Assembly (NCBI GenBank): GCA_965230335.1
Contig: CBDDKS010000006.1
Location: forward strand, 1,736,001 to 1,800,000
Direction: 5' to 3'
Length of the DNA: 64,000 nt
DNA from: CBDDKS01 sp965230335
GTDB lineage: Bacteria > Pseudomonadota > Gammaproteobacteria > Enterobacterales > Kangiellaceae
In this document: positions 34,761 through 43,303 of the stretch, piece after piece
How positions within the stretch are numbered: the first letter of the stretch is position 1
How the letters are laid out: every line of letters starts with the position of its first letter
Translations under genes and position numbers: made by a program
The notes under the pieces: generated by a model
Seen by the model: only the letters and a program-made list of their open reading frames with translations
Told to the model about the DNA's origin: nothing
Databases searched by the model: none

Positions 34761-34790
34761 CAGTCGCACATAGCGAAGCGGTGCGAAATA
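34761..34790. repeat. Short copy of the hairpin repeat
   Basis: Only the third hairpin (cagtcgcacatagcgaagcg, then gtgcgaaata) is present, followed by a T-rich run (attttttatc). It is identical over 30 bases to 31739-31768. The following stretch to about 35015 is AT-rich and presumably holds the msh promoter, but I cannot place it with confidence. Confidence 0.7.
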
Positions 34791-35015
34791 ATTTTTTATC
34801 CCTAAAAGCAATTCCTCTTAAATCTCACCTTATTAACTAATCTGAGTTCAGGATGATCTATCAATAAAATTATTAATTGAGATTAATAACATTTCAGGAT
34901 AATTAATACATTCAAAAAATATAATAATAAGAGATGATCGTTACTTTTTCGTTAATCTTTTAAAGCAAAATAATGCTAAATTTCAAATATTTGCTAGTCT
35001 TTTTATAAGGAATCT

Positions 35016-35057
35016 ATGAAAAAAATTCCTGGCTGTCATTATAAAACTAACATGTAA
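35016..35057 (+). CDS. Possible 13-codon leader peptide before mshI
   Basis: MKKIPGCHYKTNM with a stop, preceded by AAGGA 4 bases from the ATG and ending 22 bases before the mshI ATG. A short leader of this kind could couple translation to mshI. It could also be chance, as the context is very AT-rich. Confidence 0.3.
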   Translation: MKKIPGCHYKTNM

Positions 35058-35079
35058 CTTCAGGTTGCAGGTATTCAGC

Positions 35080-36036
35080 ATGCGCTGGTTAAAGCAATTA
35101 TCTAACAAAAATAAAAGAATTTTGGGTTTCCGTTTAGATGGAAATCAATTGCATTACTGTTCTATTTATTTCAGAAAACAGCAGGCGTTGATTGAAACCA
35201 TAGGTTGTCATACTGTTGAAGCAGTGGATGCGTTGGAAAATGATTTAAAAATGATTGCGTCGAAGTTAAAGGCAAAGGGTGCCAGCGTTAACTGGTCATT
35301 ACCTTCCGATCAATATCGCTTGATTGTGACAACTCGTCCAACGGTGCCCAGAGATGAATTAATTGATGCTCTGCGCTGGCAGATTAAGGATCAAACGGAT
35401 TTTGATGTTGAAGAAGCAGTGATTGATGCTTTTGATTATCCTGAAGCATTGCCTGGTGATAGACGGGTTTATGTTGTAGTTATTCATAAAAGCAGTATTC
35501 AATATTTGGTAGATGCGACCATGAATGCCGGTCTTCAATTGAATGCTATTGATATTAATGAGTTATCTGTAGGTAATTTATTGATTCCACAGTTGATTGA
35601 TGATCAAAGTATTGCATTTATTAGTCAGCAGGAGAAGGGTGTTGTATTAAGCTGTTTTCTAGGGAAAGAGTTTGCATTTTCCAGGTTATTGTCCGGGACT
35701 TACTTTTCTCAGGCATCTGATGATGATGATTTTAAATTGGATGATGATGATGAGCAGGTCAATGAACATTTATTATTGGAGATTCAAAGAACGATCGATT
35801 ATTACGAAAGTCAGGTTGCCCGTCAGGCCATTACACGAATTTTATTACCAGATTATGGTGGTGTTTCACAACGGCTTATGGATTTATTAAAAGAGAGTGT
35901 TGATGCAAAAGTTGAATTTTTAAAATTAGAGAACAGTTGTCAGTGGACGCCTTCACTATCGACTAAAGCTATTTATCAGCAGTTAGCATTATGTGGAAGC
36001 CTTTTTAGACAGGAGTTGAATCATGCAGCAAATTAA
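35080..36036 (+). CDS. mshI: MSHA biogenesis protein MshI (PilM-like)
   Basis: 318 residues of the actin-like PilM/MshI group, a cytoplasmic scaffold linking the pilus inner-membrane PilN/PilO-like pair to the motor. Features: GFRLDGNQLHYCSI, VNWSLPSDQYRLIVTTRPTVPRDEL, ALRWQIKDQTDFDVEEAVIDAF. An acidic insert (SDDDDFKLDDDDEQ, about 212-225) interrupts the C-terminal half. The ATG at 35080 is preferred to a TTG at 35065. It overlaps the next gene by 14 bases. First gene of the msh operon; V. cholerae has mshH before it, which is absent here. Confidence 0.9.
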   Translation: MRWLKQLSNKNKRILGFRLDGNQLHYCSIYFRKQQALIETIGCHTVEAVDALENDLKMIASKLKAKGASVNWSLPSDQYRLIVTTRPTVPRDELIDALRWQIKDQTDFDVEEAVIDAFDYPEALPGDRRVYVVVIHKSSIQYLVDATMNAGLQLNAIDINELSVGNLLIPQLIDDQSIAFISQQEKGVVLSCFLGKEFAFSRLLSGTYFSQASDDDDFKLDDDDEQVNEHLLLEIQRTIDYYESQVARQAITRILLPDYGGVSQRLMDLLKESVDAKVEFLKLENSCQWTPSLSTKAIYQQLALCGSLFRQELNHAAN

Positions 36037-36619
36037 TCTGTATACATCAGAATTTCACCCCCAACGTTATCTGTTAAATTTTAGACAATTGCTGATAGTC
36101 ACTGGTTTGACACTCATTATTTTTTCAGTGATGACCTGGATTTTTATCAAAGAAGAAAAAGTGGTTTTAAAACAATTAGCTGAAGAGCAACAACAATGGG
36201 AACTGATTCATAGTAATTTTGAAGAGTATGAAGAAGCATTTTCTCAAAAACCAGATATAAAGAAGTTTGAAGATTCAATAAGAAAAAAAGAAAAATTATT
36301 ACAGGAAAAAATGATGGCATTAAACACATTAAGAAATAATGATGTTTCTGCAAGTAAAGGATTTAGTGAAGTATTGGTCAGTTTGGCAAAATCAAAGAGC
36401 AATAGAATATGGTTTACAGATATTGAACTCTATAAAAATATTCTTAAATTAAAAGGTCAAACCCTAGAGCTAAACCTGATTACTGAATGGGTGGAGAATT
36501 CATTGGTTCATGCAGAACTAAATCGTCAATTTGAGGCAATAGCGATTGAAGAAAATCAATTTAATAAAAATGTGTATGAGTTTGAATTAAGAAAAGGGAG
36601 TTTAATTAATCATGAGTGA
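36023..36619 (+). CDS. MSHA biogenesis protein, PilN-like (MshI2)
   Basis: 198 residues: short cytoplasmic tail with INLYTSEFHPQR, the PilN-type motif that binds the PilM-like partner, one membrane helix (LLIVTGLTLIIFSVMTWIFI), a coiled coil (about 45-105) and a small periplasmic ferredoxin-like region (NRIWFTDIELYKNILKLKGQTLE). AGGAG precedes the ATG. It overlaps mshI upstream and mshJ downstream, so the three are translated together. Confidence 0.85.
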   Translation: MQQINLYTSEFHPQRYLLNFRQLLIVTGLTLIIFSVMTWIFIKEEKVVLKQLAEEQQQWELIHSNFEEYEEAFSQKPDIKKFEDSIRKKEKLLQEKMMALNTLRNNDVSASKGFSEVLVSLAKSKSNRIWFTDIELYKNILKLKGQTLELNLITEWVENSLVHAELNRQFEAIAIEENQFNKNVYEFELRKGSLINHE

Positions 36620-37307
36620 TAAACATAATACAGTAGTTTGGAAGGAAAGATTTGAGACTTTAGAAACTCGTCAAAGATTTTTAATATTATTTATTATTAT
36701 CAGTGTAATGTTTTTAATATTTTTCCTTTTTGTTTTTGATCCTGTTTCAAAAAGAATGAAGCAGCATCATCGACAAATTGCTGAGATAGAATTAAAAAAG
36801 TCAGATGTAGATAATGACAGACGTCAGTTGGATGATAGTTTAAATGGTGCTTTAATTAATAGTAAAAGACAGCAGTTAAAAACACTCGATAATCAGATAA
36901 AACAATTGGATATTTCATTTTCAAAATATGCCGATTTGGTTTCTCCAGGAGAAATGTCGAAAGTGCTTAAAGAGATCTTTCAATCAAGTAAAGCATTAAA
37001 ATTGATTTCTTTAGAAAAGAAACCTATTCAAATTGCTTTTAATGAAAAAGAATTAAGTAGAAAAGAATTGAAAGAGTTAGAAAGTGATAACAATAAAGAC
37101 GCTTTTCATTTGTATAAGCATGCTTTTACAGTCACTTTAAAAGGTTCTTATTTTGACTTGATCAATGCACTAAAAACTATCGAGAAAAAAAAATTAAAGC
37201 TGTATTGGGAAGGGTTAAATTATCAAGTTAAACAGTATCCCAATGCAGATATACAAATTACTTTGTTTACATTTAGCTATCATAAAAACTGGATAGGGAG
37301 ATCTTAA
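36612..37307 (+). CDS. mshJ: MSHA biogenesis protein MshJ (PilO-like)
   Basis: 231 residues: a cytoplasmic N-terminus with WKERFETLETRQRF, one membrane helix (LILFIIISVMFLIFFLFVF), a periplasmic coiled coil and a small globular end. Likely partner of the PilN-like protein in the inner-membrane alignment platform. It overlaps the upstream gene by 8 bases and mshK by one base. Confidence 0.85.
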   Translation: MSDKHNTVVWKERFETLETRQRFLILFIIISVMFLIFFLFVFDPVSKRMKQHHRQIAEIELKKSDVDNDRRQLDDSLNGALINSKRQQLKTLDNQIKQLDISFSKYADLVSPGEMSKVLKEIFQSSKALKLISLEKKPIQIAFNEKELSRKELKELESDNNKDAFHLYKHAFTVTLKGSYFDLINALKTIEKKKLKLYWEGLNYQVKQYPNADIQITLFTFSYHKNWIGRS

Positions 37308-37654
37308 TGAAAGTAATCAGTTATTTAATGCTATGTCTCTTTAGTTATCCACTGTGGGCAGATGATACATTAAACGATCCAACTCGCCCTTTAGTCTATC
37401 TTGGTCCTGTTAGTACAAAAAATATTAAACAAACAACAAAAAAAGCAGTTAAGAATAATAAATTACAGGCGATTATACGATATAAGAAACTTAACTACGC
37501 CATTATTAATGGAAAACAAGTAGCTTCTGGTGATAAAGTGAATGGATTTGTGGTTCAGTCAATTAAAAGTGAATCAGTTGTACTAAAAAAGGGTAGAAAG
37601 TTGTTAACTTTAAGATTGAACCCTTTAGTGAAAAAAAAGCATAAGGAAGGATAA
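37307..37654 (+). CDS. mshK: MSHA biogenesis protein MshK
   Basis: 115-residue periplasmic protein with a signal peptide (VISYLMLCLFSYPLWA), the typical DPTRPLVYLG near the mature N-terminus and a PilP-like core (LQAIIRYKKLNYAIINGKQVASGDKVNGFVV). It probably connects the PilN/PilO-like pair to the secretin MshL. The start overlaps the mshJ stop (TAATG). Confidence 0.88.
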   Translation: MKVISYLMLCLFSYPLWADDTLNDPTRPLVYLGPVSTKNIKQTTKKAVKNNKLQAIIRYKKLNYAIINGKQVASGDKVNGFVVQSIKSESVVLKKGRKLLTLRLNPLVKKKHKEG

Positions 37655-37659
37655 GTGAT

Positions 37660-39309
37660 ATGAAAAGAACATTATCTATTATTTTTTATCAAGTGATTAT
37701 TGTATTGCTGTTGTCTTGTCAAAGCATCACACCTAAAAAAACAGATAAGCCAACGCTTATCGATGAAACGTTTTCTGAAGGTACTGTACAACAAAAAACA
37801 CAAACAGTAGCACCAATTAATGAAAGTGATATCTTAACATCTTTATTACCTCCTATTTCATTAGAGACAGATAATAACAATAACCAGCATAAGTTTGATG
37901 TAAAAGCCGATAAACTGCCATTAAATCAATTTTTTATGGGATTGGTTGAAGGTACAGAATATAATATGGTGGTTGCTGATTCTTTAACACAGTCAGTAAC
38001 GTTACATTTAAATAATGTTACCATTGATGAGGTGCTTCAACTATTACAAAAAACACATGGTATTGATATTCGTCAGCAGGGTAATATTTATTATGTTTCT
38101 GGCTCTGAAATGCAAACGGTTATTTATCCTTTAGCTTATTTAAATATCAAACGAACCGGTCAATCAGAAACCAGAGTCAGTTCTGGGCAAATCATGCAAA
38201 ATGGTAATCAACAAAATAATAATAATGGTTCATCAGGTAACAATTCTAACGATAATCAAAATCAATCAGGGATTTCTTCTTTAAATTCTAGTCAGATCAA
38301 AACAGAAACAGATACAGATTTATGGGCAGAAATTGAAGAAACATTAAAAGTGATTGTGCAGGAAAAAGAGGCAAATAGTTATGTGATGGTTAGCCCACAA
38401 GCGGGTATGATTGTTGTTAAAGCCAGACCTCAGATACAAAGACAAGTTTCTGAGTTTTTAGGAGTTGCACAGAATAATTTAGGAAGACAGGTGATATTAG
38501 AAGCCAAGATACTGGAAGTGATATTAAATGATAGTTTTCAATCAGGTATTAACTGGCAAAAAATACACACCAATGGTGCAGGAAATATTTTTACAATTGG
38601 TCAAACAGGGCAAGTTCTGGATGTAGAAGCTTCTTCCTCACCTATTAATGGTTTTTTTAATTTATTATATGATTCATCGCCAACAGATCCTGATCCCTTT
38701 AATGCTGCAATTACTTTATTGGAAGAGCAGGGAAATGTTCAAGTACTTTCCAGCCCGAGAGTATCCACAATTAATAACCAAAAAGCAGTCATCAAAGTAG
38801 GTACCGATGAATTCTTTGTTACTGATATTTCAACTACCACGGTAACAGGTATCAATAATACAACAACACCTGATTTAACATTAACGCCATTCTTCTCTGG
38901 CATTGCTTTGGACGTCACACCACATATCAGTGAAACGGGAGAAATTATCTTGCATGTTCATCCTTCCGTCAGTGAAGTTCAGGATCAAACGAAAGTAGTT
39001 ACTATTGGTTCTGATGAATTTTCATTTCCTTTGGCTTTAAGTAGTGTCAGAGAATCTGATTCCATTATAAAAACAAAACATGGACAAGTCGTGGTGATTG
39101 GTGGACTAATGCAGAATAAAACTGTTGATGTTGAATCGGCAACACCAGGGTTAAGCAAAGTGCCTGTATTAGGACATTTATTTAAACAGAAACGCAAGAG
39201 TCAACGAAAGAGTGAATTGGTTATTTTGTTAAAAGCCTCTGTTATAGAATCTAATCATTGGCATGATGAAGTTGACAAAGCAAAATCAAAATTTAGAGAT
39301 TTTAATTAG
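37660..39309 (+). CDS. mshL: MSHA secretin MshL
   Basis: 549-residue outer-membrane secretin through which the pilus leaves. A lipobox (LLLSC, Cys20) suggests lipidation. An N-domain (about 72-150) has FDVKADKLPLNQFFMGLVEGT and INYV-type strands. A Asn/Gln/Ser-rich linker (about 180-210) follows, then a second N-domain and the secretin core, with VQVLSSPRVSTINNQKAVIKVG, GIALDVTPHIS and the end GLSKVPVLGHLFKQKRK. AAGGAAGG lies upstream. A perfect hairpin overlaps its stop codon. Confidence 0.95.
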   Translation: MKRTLSIIFYQVIIVLLLSCQSITPKKTDKPTLIDETFSEGTVQQKTQTVAPINESDILTSLLPPISLETDNNNNQHKFDVKADKLPLNQFFMGLVEGTEYNMVVADSLTQSVTLHLNNVTIDEVLQLLQKTHGIDIRQQGNIYYVSGSEMQTVIYPLAYLNIKRTGQSETRVSSGQIMQNGNQQNNNNGSSGNNSNDNQNQSGISSLNSSQIKTETDTDLWAEIEETLKVIVQEKEANSYVMVSPQAGMIVVKARPQIQRQVSEFLGVAQNNLGRQVILEAKILEVILNDSFQSGINWQKIHTNGAGNIFTIGQTGQVLDVEASSSPINGFFNLLYDSSPTDPDPFNAAITLLEEQGNVQVLSSPRVSTINNQKAVIKVGTDEFFVTDISTTTVTGINNTTTPDLTLTPFFSGIALDVTPHISETGEIILHVHPSVSEVQDQTKVVTIGSDEFSFPLALSSVRESDSIIKTKHGQVVVIGGLMQNKTVDVESATPGLSKVPVLGHLFKQKRKSQRKSELVILLKASVIESNHWHDEVDKAKSKFRDFN

Positions 39310-39333
39310 AATCTGTATATGAATACAGATTCT
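39308..39333. promoter_or_regulatory. Intercistronic hairpin between mshL and mshM
   Basis: AGAATCTGTAT-ATGA-ATACAGATTCT is a perfect 11-bp stem with a 4-base loop starting inside the mshL stop codon. It lacks a T-tract, so it looks like an RNA-stabilising or processing element rather than a terminator. Confidence 0.65.
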
Positions 39334-39387
39334 GAACTTTAATTCTAGTCTGTAAGCAGAAATACGATGCAGAGCATAGGTAGGTGA

Positions 39388-40287
39388 ATGATGTATTTAT
39401 ATCATTTTGGTTTAAAAAAATTACCTTTTTCATTAACACCTGATACAGAATTATTTTATCGATTACCTTCACATACAGAAGCCATCAATACATTAAAATT
39501 TGCACTGTCTACTGGTGAAGCTTTTTGCAAAGTGACTGGAGAAGTAGGTTCTGGAAAAACCATGTTATGTCGTCTTCTGGTTAAAAAAATTGGTGATCAA
39601 CGACAGGTAGCTTATATTCCCAATCCAGTATTAACCCCCAGAGAATTAAAACGAGCGATTGCTCATGAGCTACAAATAGACACTAATGTTGGAGAAGAGC
39701 TACTCATCCCTAATATTCAGAAAAAATTGATTGAATTAGTTCAGGATAAAGGCCCTGTGATTTTGATTATTGATGAAGCACAATCCATGCCTGATGAAAC
39801 TCTGGAGGCATTAAGACTATTTACCAATCTGGAGACAGAAACCAATAAACTTATACAAATTATTATGTTTGGACAACCTGAATTAAATGACAAGTTAAAG
39901 CAACGTCATTTGCGACAGTTGATGCAAAGAATTAATTTTTCTTATGAATTAAAACCAATTAATTCTTCAGATGTGAAAGACTATATCGGACATCGATTAT
40001 CTAAATTATCCAATCATGCCCAAGGCCAACTATTCAGTTATAGCGCACTAAAACTTATCACTTTTTTATCAGGTGGTATTCCCAGGTTAGTTAATATTTT
40101 ATGTCATAAATCCTTGATGTTGTGTTATGGAAAAAAACGACATAAGATTTCGATATTTGATGTATGGTTTGCTGCAAAGGATACAGAGTCCATTAGAACA
40201 CCTGTGAAGAGAATTCGTTATTTTATATTATGTATGGGATTATGTTTGTTCAGTTCTACAGCCTTAGCATGGTGGGTTATGCCATGA
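39388..40287 (+). CDS. mshM: MSHA biogenesis ATPase MshM (ExeA-like)
   Basis: 299-residue AAA+ protein related to ExeA/GspA. The opening is YHFGLKKLPFSLTPDTELFYRLPSH; Walker A GEVGSGKT, Walker B VILIIDEAQSMPDETLEALR, sensor FGQPELNDKL. A C-terminal membrane helix (YFILCMGLCLFSSTALAWWV) anchors it. ExeA relatives help assemble the secretin through peptidoglycan. AGGTAGG precedes the ATG. Its stop overlaps the mshN start (ATGA). Confidence 0.92.
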   Translation: MMYLYHFGLKKLPFSLTPDTELFYRLPSHTEAINTLKFALSTGEAFCKVTGEVGSGKTMLCRLLVKKIGDQRQVAYIPNPVLTPRELKRAIAHELQIDTNVGEELLIPNIQKKLIELVQDKGPVILIIDEAQSMPDETLEALRLFTNLETETNKLIQIIMFGQPELNDKLKQRHLRQLMQRINFSYELKPINSSDVKDYIGHRLSKLSNHAQGQLFSYSALKLITFLSGGIPRLVNILCHKSLMLCYGKKRHKISIFDVWFAAKDTESIRTPVKRIRYFILCMGLCLFSSTALAWWVMP

Positions 40288-41555
40288 GTGTTGTAAATCA
40301 GATGCTGAATGATTTAAATAAGCATAAGCTTTCCGATAATTTGGATTTTGAAGAGGATAACATCCATGCATCAGATGTGAAAACAAAGAAGCAATGGCTT
40401 TTTATTTTGTTAATTGTCATTAATGTATCACTCGTAGGATTTCTTTTATACTCAAATATAAAAAAAGAAAATGTTCTAAAAAAAACCTATGTCAGCAACA
40501 CAGAGATGCATAACAACACCATCAAAGACGTTATCAATGAACCTATCCAAAAATCTACCGAAGCATTAAATAGAGAAACTATTAAGCATAATACAGTGGA
40601 TAACTTTGCTTCACCCTATGCAACACGTTCATTACAAACAGATAAAGCAGTAATAACAGAGAAGAAGCTAACGACAGACGATGCTCTAACAACAAACAAT
40701 ACTCCAACAACAGACAGTATTCTAACAACAGAAAATACTGTCATAGCAGGAGAGCGTAGACATCAATTAGCCTCTTTGTCCCAACAAGAGCTATCTTCAG
40801 AGGGACATAAAAAACAAGTGGTTTCTGCAAAAATATATCAAAAAGTTAAGACAACAAGATTAAATCAAACAAACGGGCTAACTCAAACTAACCAACCAAA
40901 CAAAACTACAGGTTCTGTTAGCAGACACCATACAGATAAAGAAAAAAAGAATACTGACACAACAAATTCTGTAAAACAATTATCAAAATATCAAATAATA
41001 CAAAAAGCATTCATTGAAATAAAATCATCATTCGAAACTGGAAATAACAATATGCAGGTTTTGCAAGAGTTTATTGAAACTCACCCTGATTATCATCCAG
41101 CAAAAGAGTTTTATATTAAATCATTATTATCTGACCAAAAACGTTCGCAAGCAGTTGATTATCTTTTTGAAGTGGTTGATAAACACCCTAAAAATATCAA
41201 CTACAAATTATTGTTATCCAGATTATTAACTGAGGAAGGAAAGTGGCAACAAGCAGATGATGTATTAGGTGAAGTCGATGTAAAACATAGCAATATGAAT
41301 ACGTTAATGTTGCGGGCTGTGATTTATCAAAAACTGGCCAAGCATCAATCTGCTATTTCTATTTATTCACAATTAATCAGAAAAGATCCTTCCAGAGGAG
41401 CTTGGTGGATGGGATCAGCGATTTCATTAGAAGCTTTAAAAAAATATCCACAAACGGTAGAAGCTTACAAACAATCATTATCAGATAAACGTTTAAACTT
41501 GCAACAAAAAGCATTTGTTAGAAATAAAATATCACAACTACAGAGATATTTATAA
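40284..41555 (+). CDS. mshN: MSHA biogenesis TPR protein MshN
   Basis: 423 residues: a cytoplasmic opening SVVNQMLNDLNKH typical of MshN, one membrane helix (WLFILLIVINVSLVGFLLYS), a Thr/Asn-rich low-complexity region holding four 18-bp tandem units (40668-40739), and C-terminal TPR repeats (about 255-420: YHPAKEFYIKSLLSDQK, YKLLLSRLLTEEGKWQQA, AVIYQKLAKHQSAISIYSQLI). It probably scaffolds other Msh proteins in the periplasm. The ATG at 40284 overlaps the mshM stop; the frame is open upstream inside mshM. Confidence 0.9.
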   Translation: MSVVNQMLNDLNKHKLSDNLDFEEDNIHASDVKTKKQWLFILLIVINVSLVGFLLYSNIKKENVLKKTYVSNTEMHNNTIKDVINEPIQKSTEALNRETIKHNTVDNFASPYATRSLQTDKAVITEKKLTTDDALTTNNTPTTDSILTTENTVIAGERRHQLASLSQQELSSEGHKKQVVSAKIYQKVKTTRLNQTNGLTQTNQPNKTTGSVSRHHTDKEKKNTDTTNSVKQLSKYQIIQKAFIEIKSSFETGNNNMQVLQEFIETHPDYHPAKEFYIKSLLSDQKRSQAVDYLFEVVDKHPKNINYKLLLSRLLTEEGKWQQADDVLGEVDVKHSNMNTLMLRAVIYQKLAKHQSAISIYSQLIRKDPSRGAWWMGSAISLEALKKYPQTVEAYKQSLSDKRLNLQQKAFVRNKISQLQRYL

Positions 41556-43282
41556 TGCTTAGGAAAAAAATTCGCTTAGGCGATCTTTTAGTTGAAAATA
41601 ATGTTATCTCTAAGGAACAGTTAAGAGATGCATTGCAGGAACAAAAAACAACGGGACAAAAGTTGGGTATTATGTTGGTTAAAATGGGTTATGTTGGAGA
41701 AGAGCAATTACTAAAATTTTTAGCAAAACAATTGGAAATTGAATATGTTGATGTATTGAATTTTAAGATTAACACAGCCGTTATTCCAAAATTATCAGAA
41801 ATTCAGGCACGTCGTTTTCGGGCACTGGTTATTGATGAGAAAAAGAATAGCTATTTGGTGGCTATGGCTGATCCGACAGATCTCAATCGAGTGGATGATA
41901 TTTCTTCCTTATTGGATAAAGAGGTTATTTTTTATATTGCCAAAGAATCGGATATTATCAGAAGTGTAGATCGTTTATATAGAAAAACGGGTGAAATCAG
42001 TTCTCTTGCTGAAGAACTGGAAGATGAATTAGGAACGGAAGAATTTGAACTGCCCACATTAGGCGATATTTCTGATTCGGATGAAGCTCCTGTTGCCAAA
42101 CTGCTACAGAGCATTATGGAAGAGGCCATTCAATTACAAGCTTCTGACATTCATATTGAACCGGATGAAAGTGTACTAAGAATTCGATTGCGTGTTGACG
42201 GTGTTCTACAAGAACAAGTCATGAAAGAAAAAAGAATTGGTCCTGCATTAGTATTGCGATTGAAATTGATGAGTGGCTTGGATATATCAGAAAAAAGAAA
42301 GCCACAAGATGGACGATTTAACGTTAAGATACGACGGCATAATGTGGATATACGTTTATCAACCATGCCCGTGCAACATGGTGAATCTGTGGTGATGCGT
42401 CTGCTGGATCAATCAACAGGGATACCACGTTTATCAGAATTGGGAATGGAAAAAGAAGCATTGGCTAAATTCCGTTCTTTATTAAAATCACAACATGGTA
42501 TGGTTTTGGTGACAGGCCCTACAGGTTCTGGTAAAACAACGACATTGTATTCTGCACTCAGTGAACTCAACTCATCAAAACAAAAAATTATTACCATAGA
42601 AGATCCCGTTGAATACTATTTAAGTCGAGTCAATCAGGTACAGGTGAATCAAAAAATAGGATTGACGTTTTCATCGGTTTTACGAACTGTTTTAAGACAG
42701 GATCCGGATATTGTTCTGGTAGGTGAAATGCGTGATCAGGAAACAGTAGAAATTGGTTTACGTGCGGCCATGACAGGTCATCTGGTATTATCAACACTGC
42801 ATACCAATGATTCCTTATCGACACCATTAAGACTGATAGATATGGGAGCACAAAATTATTTGGTTGCCAGTGCATTAAGAGGTGTGATTGCACAACGATT
42901 GGTGCGTAAAGTCTGTTCTTTTTGTGCTGAACCTTATACACCCAATGCACAGGAACTTATCTGGTTACAATCTATTATGGAATTGGATGTGATGGAATTG
43001 GGTTTCCGTTCAGGGAAGGGATGTGTTCAATGTAATAATACAGGATATAGAGGAAGAACGGCGATACATGAAATGCTTATCTTAAATGATGAGATGCTGA
43101 CGGCTTTAAGAAAAAATAGACCTGATGATTTTGTACTGGCTGCCAAGCGCTCTCCTTTTTATCACACGTTACAAAGTAGTGTCATGGCTCTGGCAAAAGA
43201 AGGTATCACTTCGTTAGAAGAAGTCTACCGCATTTGTGAAACTGTAGAAGAAGTTGATCTGTTACCCTCTGGTAGTCATTAA
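41555..43282 (+). CDS. mshE: MSHA pilus extension ATPase MshE
   Basis: 575-residue GspE/PilB-type motor that powers pilus extension. Residues 7-30 and 36-59 are two 24-residue MshEN motifs (R/K-LG..L.....I/V....L...L..Q) with exactly five residues between them, the known c-di-GMP-binding arrangement. The catalytic part has GPTGSGKT (321-328, K327), an Asp box, Walker B ILVGEMRDQET, a His box TGHLVLSTLHTND, and a zinc tetracysteine (CSFC...CVQC). The start overlaps the mshN stop (TAATG). Confidence 0.97.
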   Translation: MLRKKIRLGDLLVENNVISKEQLRDALQEQKTTGQKLGIMLVKMGYVGEEQLLKFLAKQLEIEYVDVLNFKINTAVIPKLSEIQARRFRALVIDEKKNSYLVAMADPTDLNRVDDISSLLDKEVIFYIAKESDIIRSVDRLYRKTGEISSLAEELEDELGTEEFELPTLGDISDSDEAPVAKLLQSIMEEAIQLQASDIHIEPDESVLRIRLRVDGVLQEQVMKEKRIGPALVLRLKLMSGLDISEKRKPQDGRFNVKIRRHNVDIRLSTMPVQHGESVVMRLLDQSTGIPRLSELGMEKEALAKFRSLLKSQHGMVLVTGPTGSGKTTTLYSALSELNSSKQKIITIEDPVEYYLSRVNQVQVNQKIGLTFSSVLRTVLRQDPDIVLVGEMRDQETVEIGLRAAMTGHLVLSTLHTNDSLSTPLRLIDMGAQNYLVASALRGVIAQRLVRKVCSFCAEPYTPNAQELIWLQSIMELDVMELGFRSGKGCVQCNNTGYRGRTAIHEMLILNDEMLTALRKNRPDDFVLAAKRSPFYHTLQSSVMALAKEGITSLEEVYRICETVEEVDLLPSGSH

Positions 43283-43303
43283 AAAAAGATAAGTGAGTGA
43301 TTT

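Noticed and set aside
40230..40283. Upstream extension of mshN
   Set aside because: Lies inside mshM; the ATG at 40284 overlaps the mshM stop and gives the family N-terminus.
42630..42950. 106-codon open frame opposite mshE
   Set aside because: Antisense to the Walker B and His-box region of the ATPase; no independent support.
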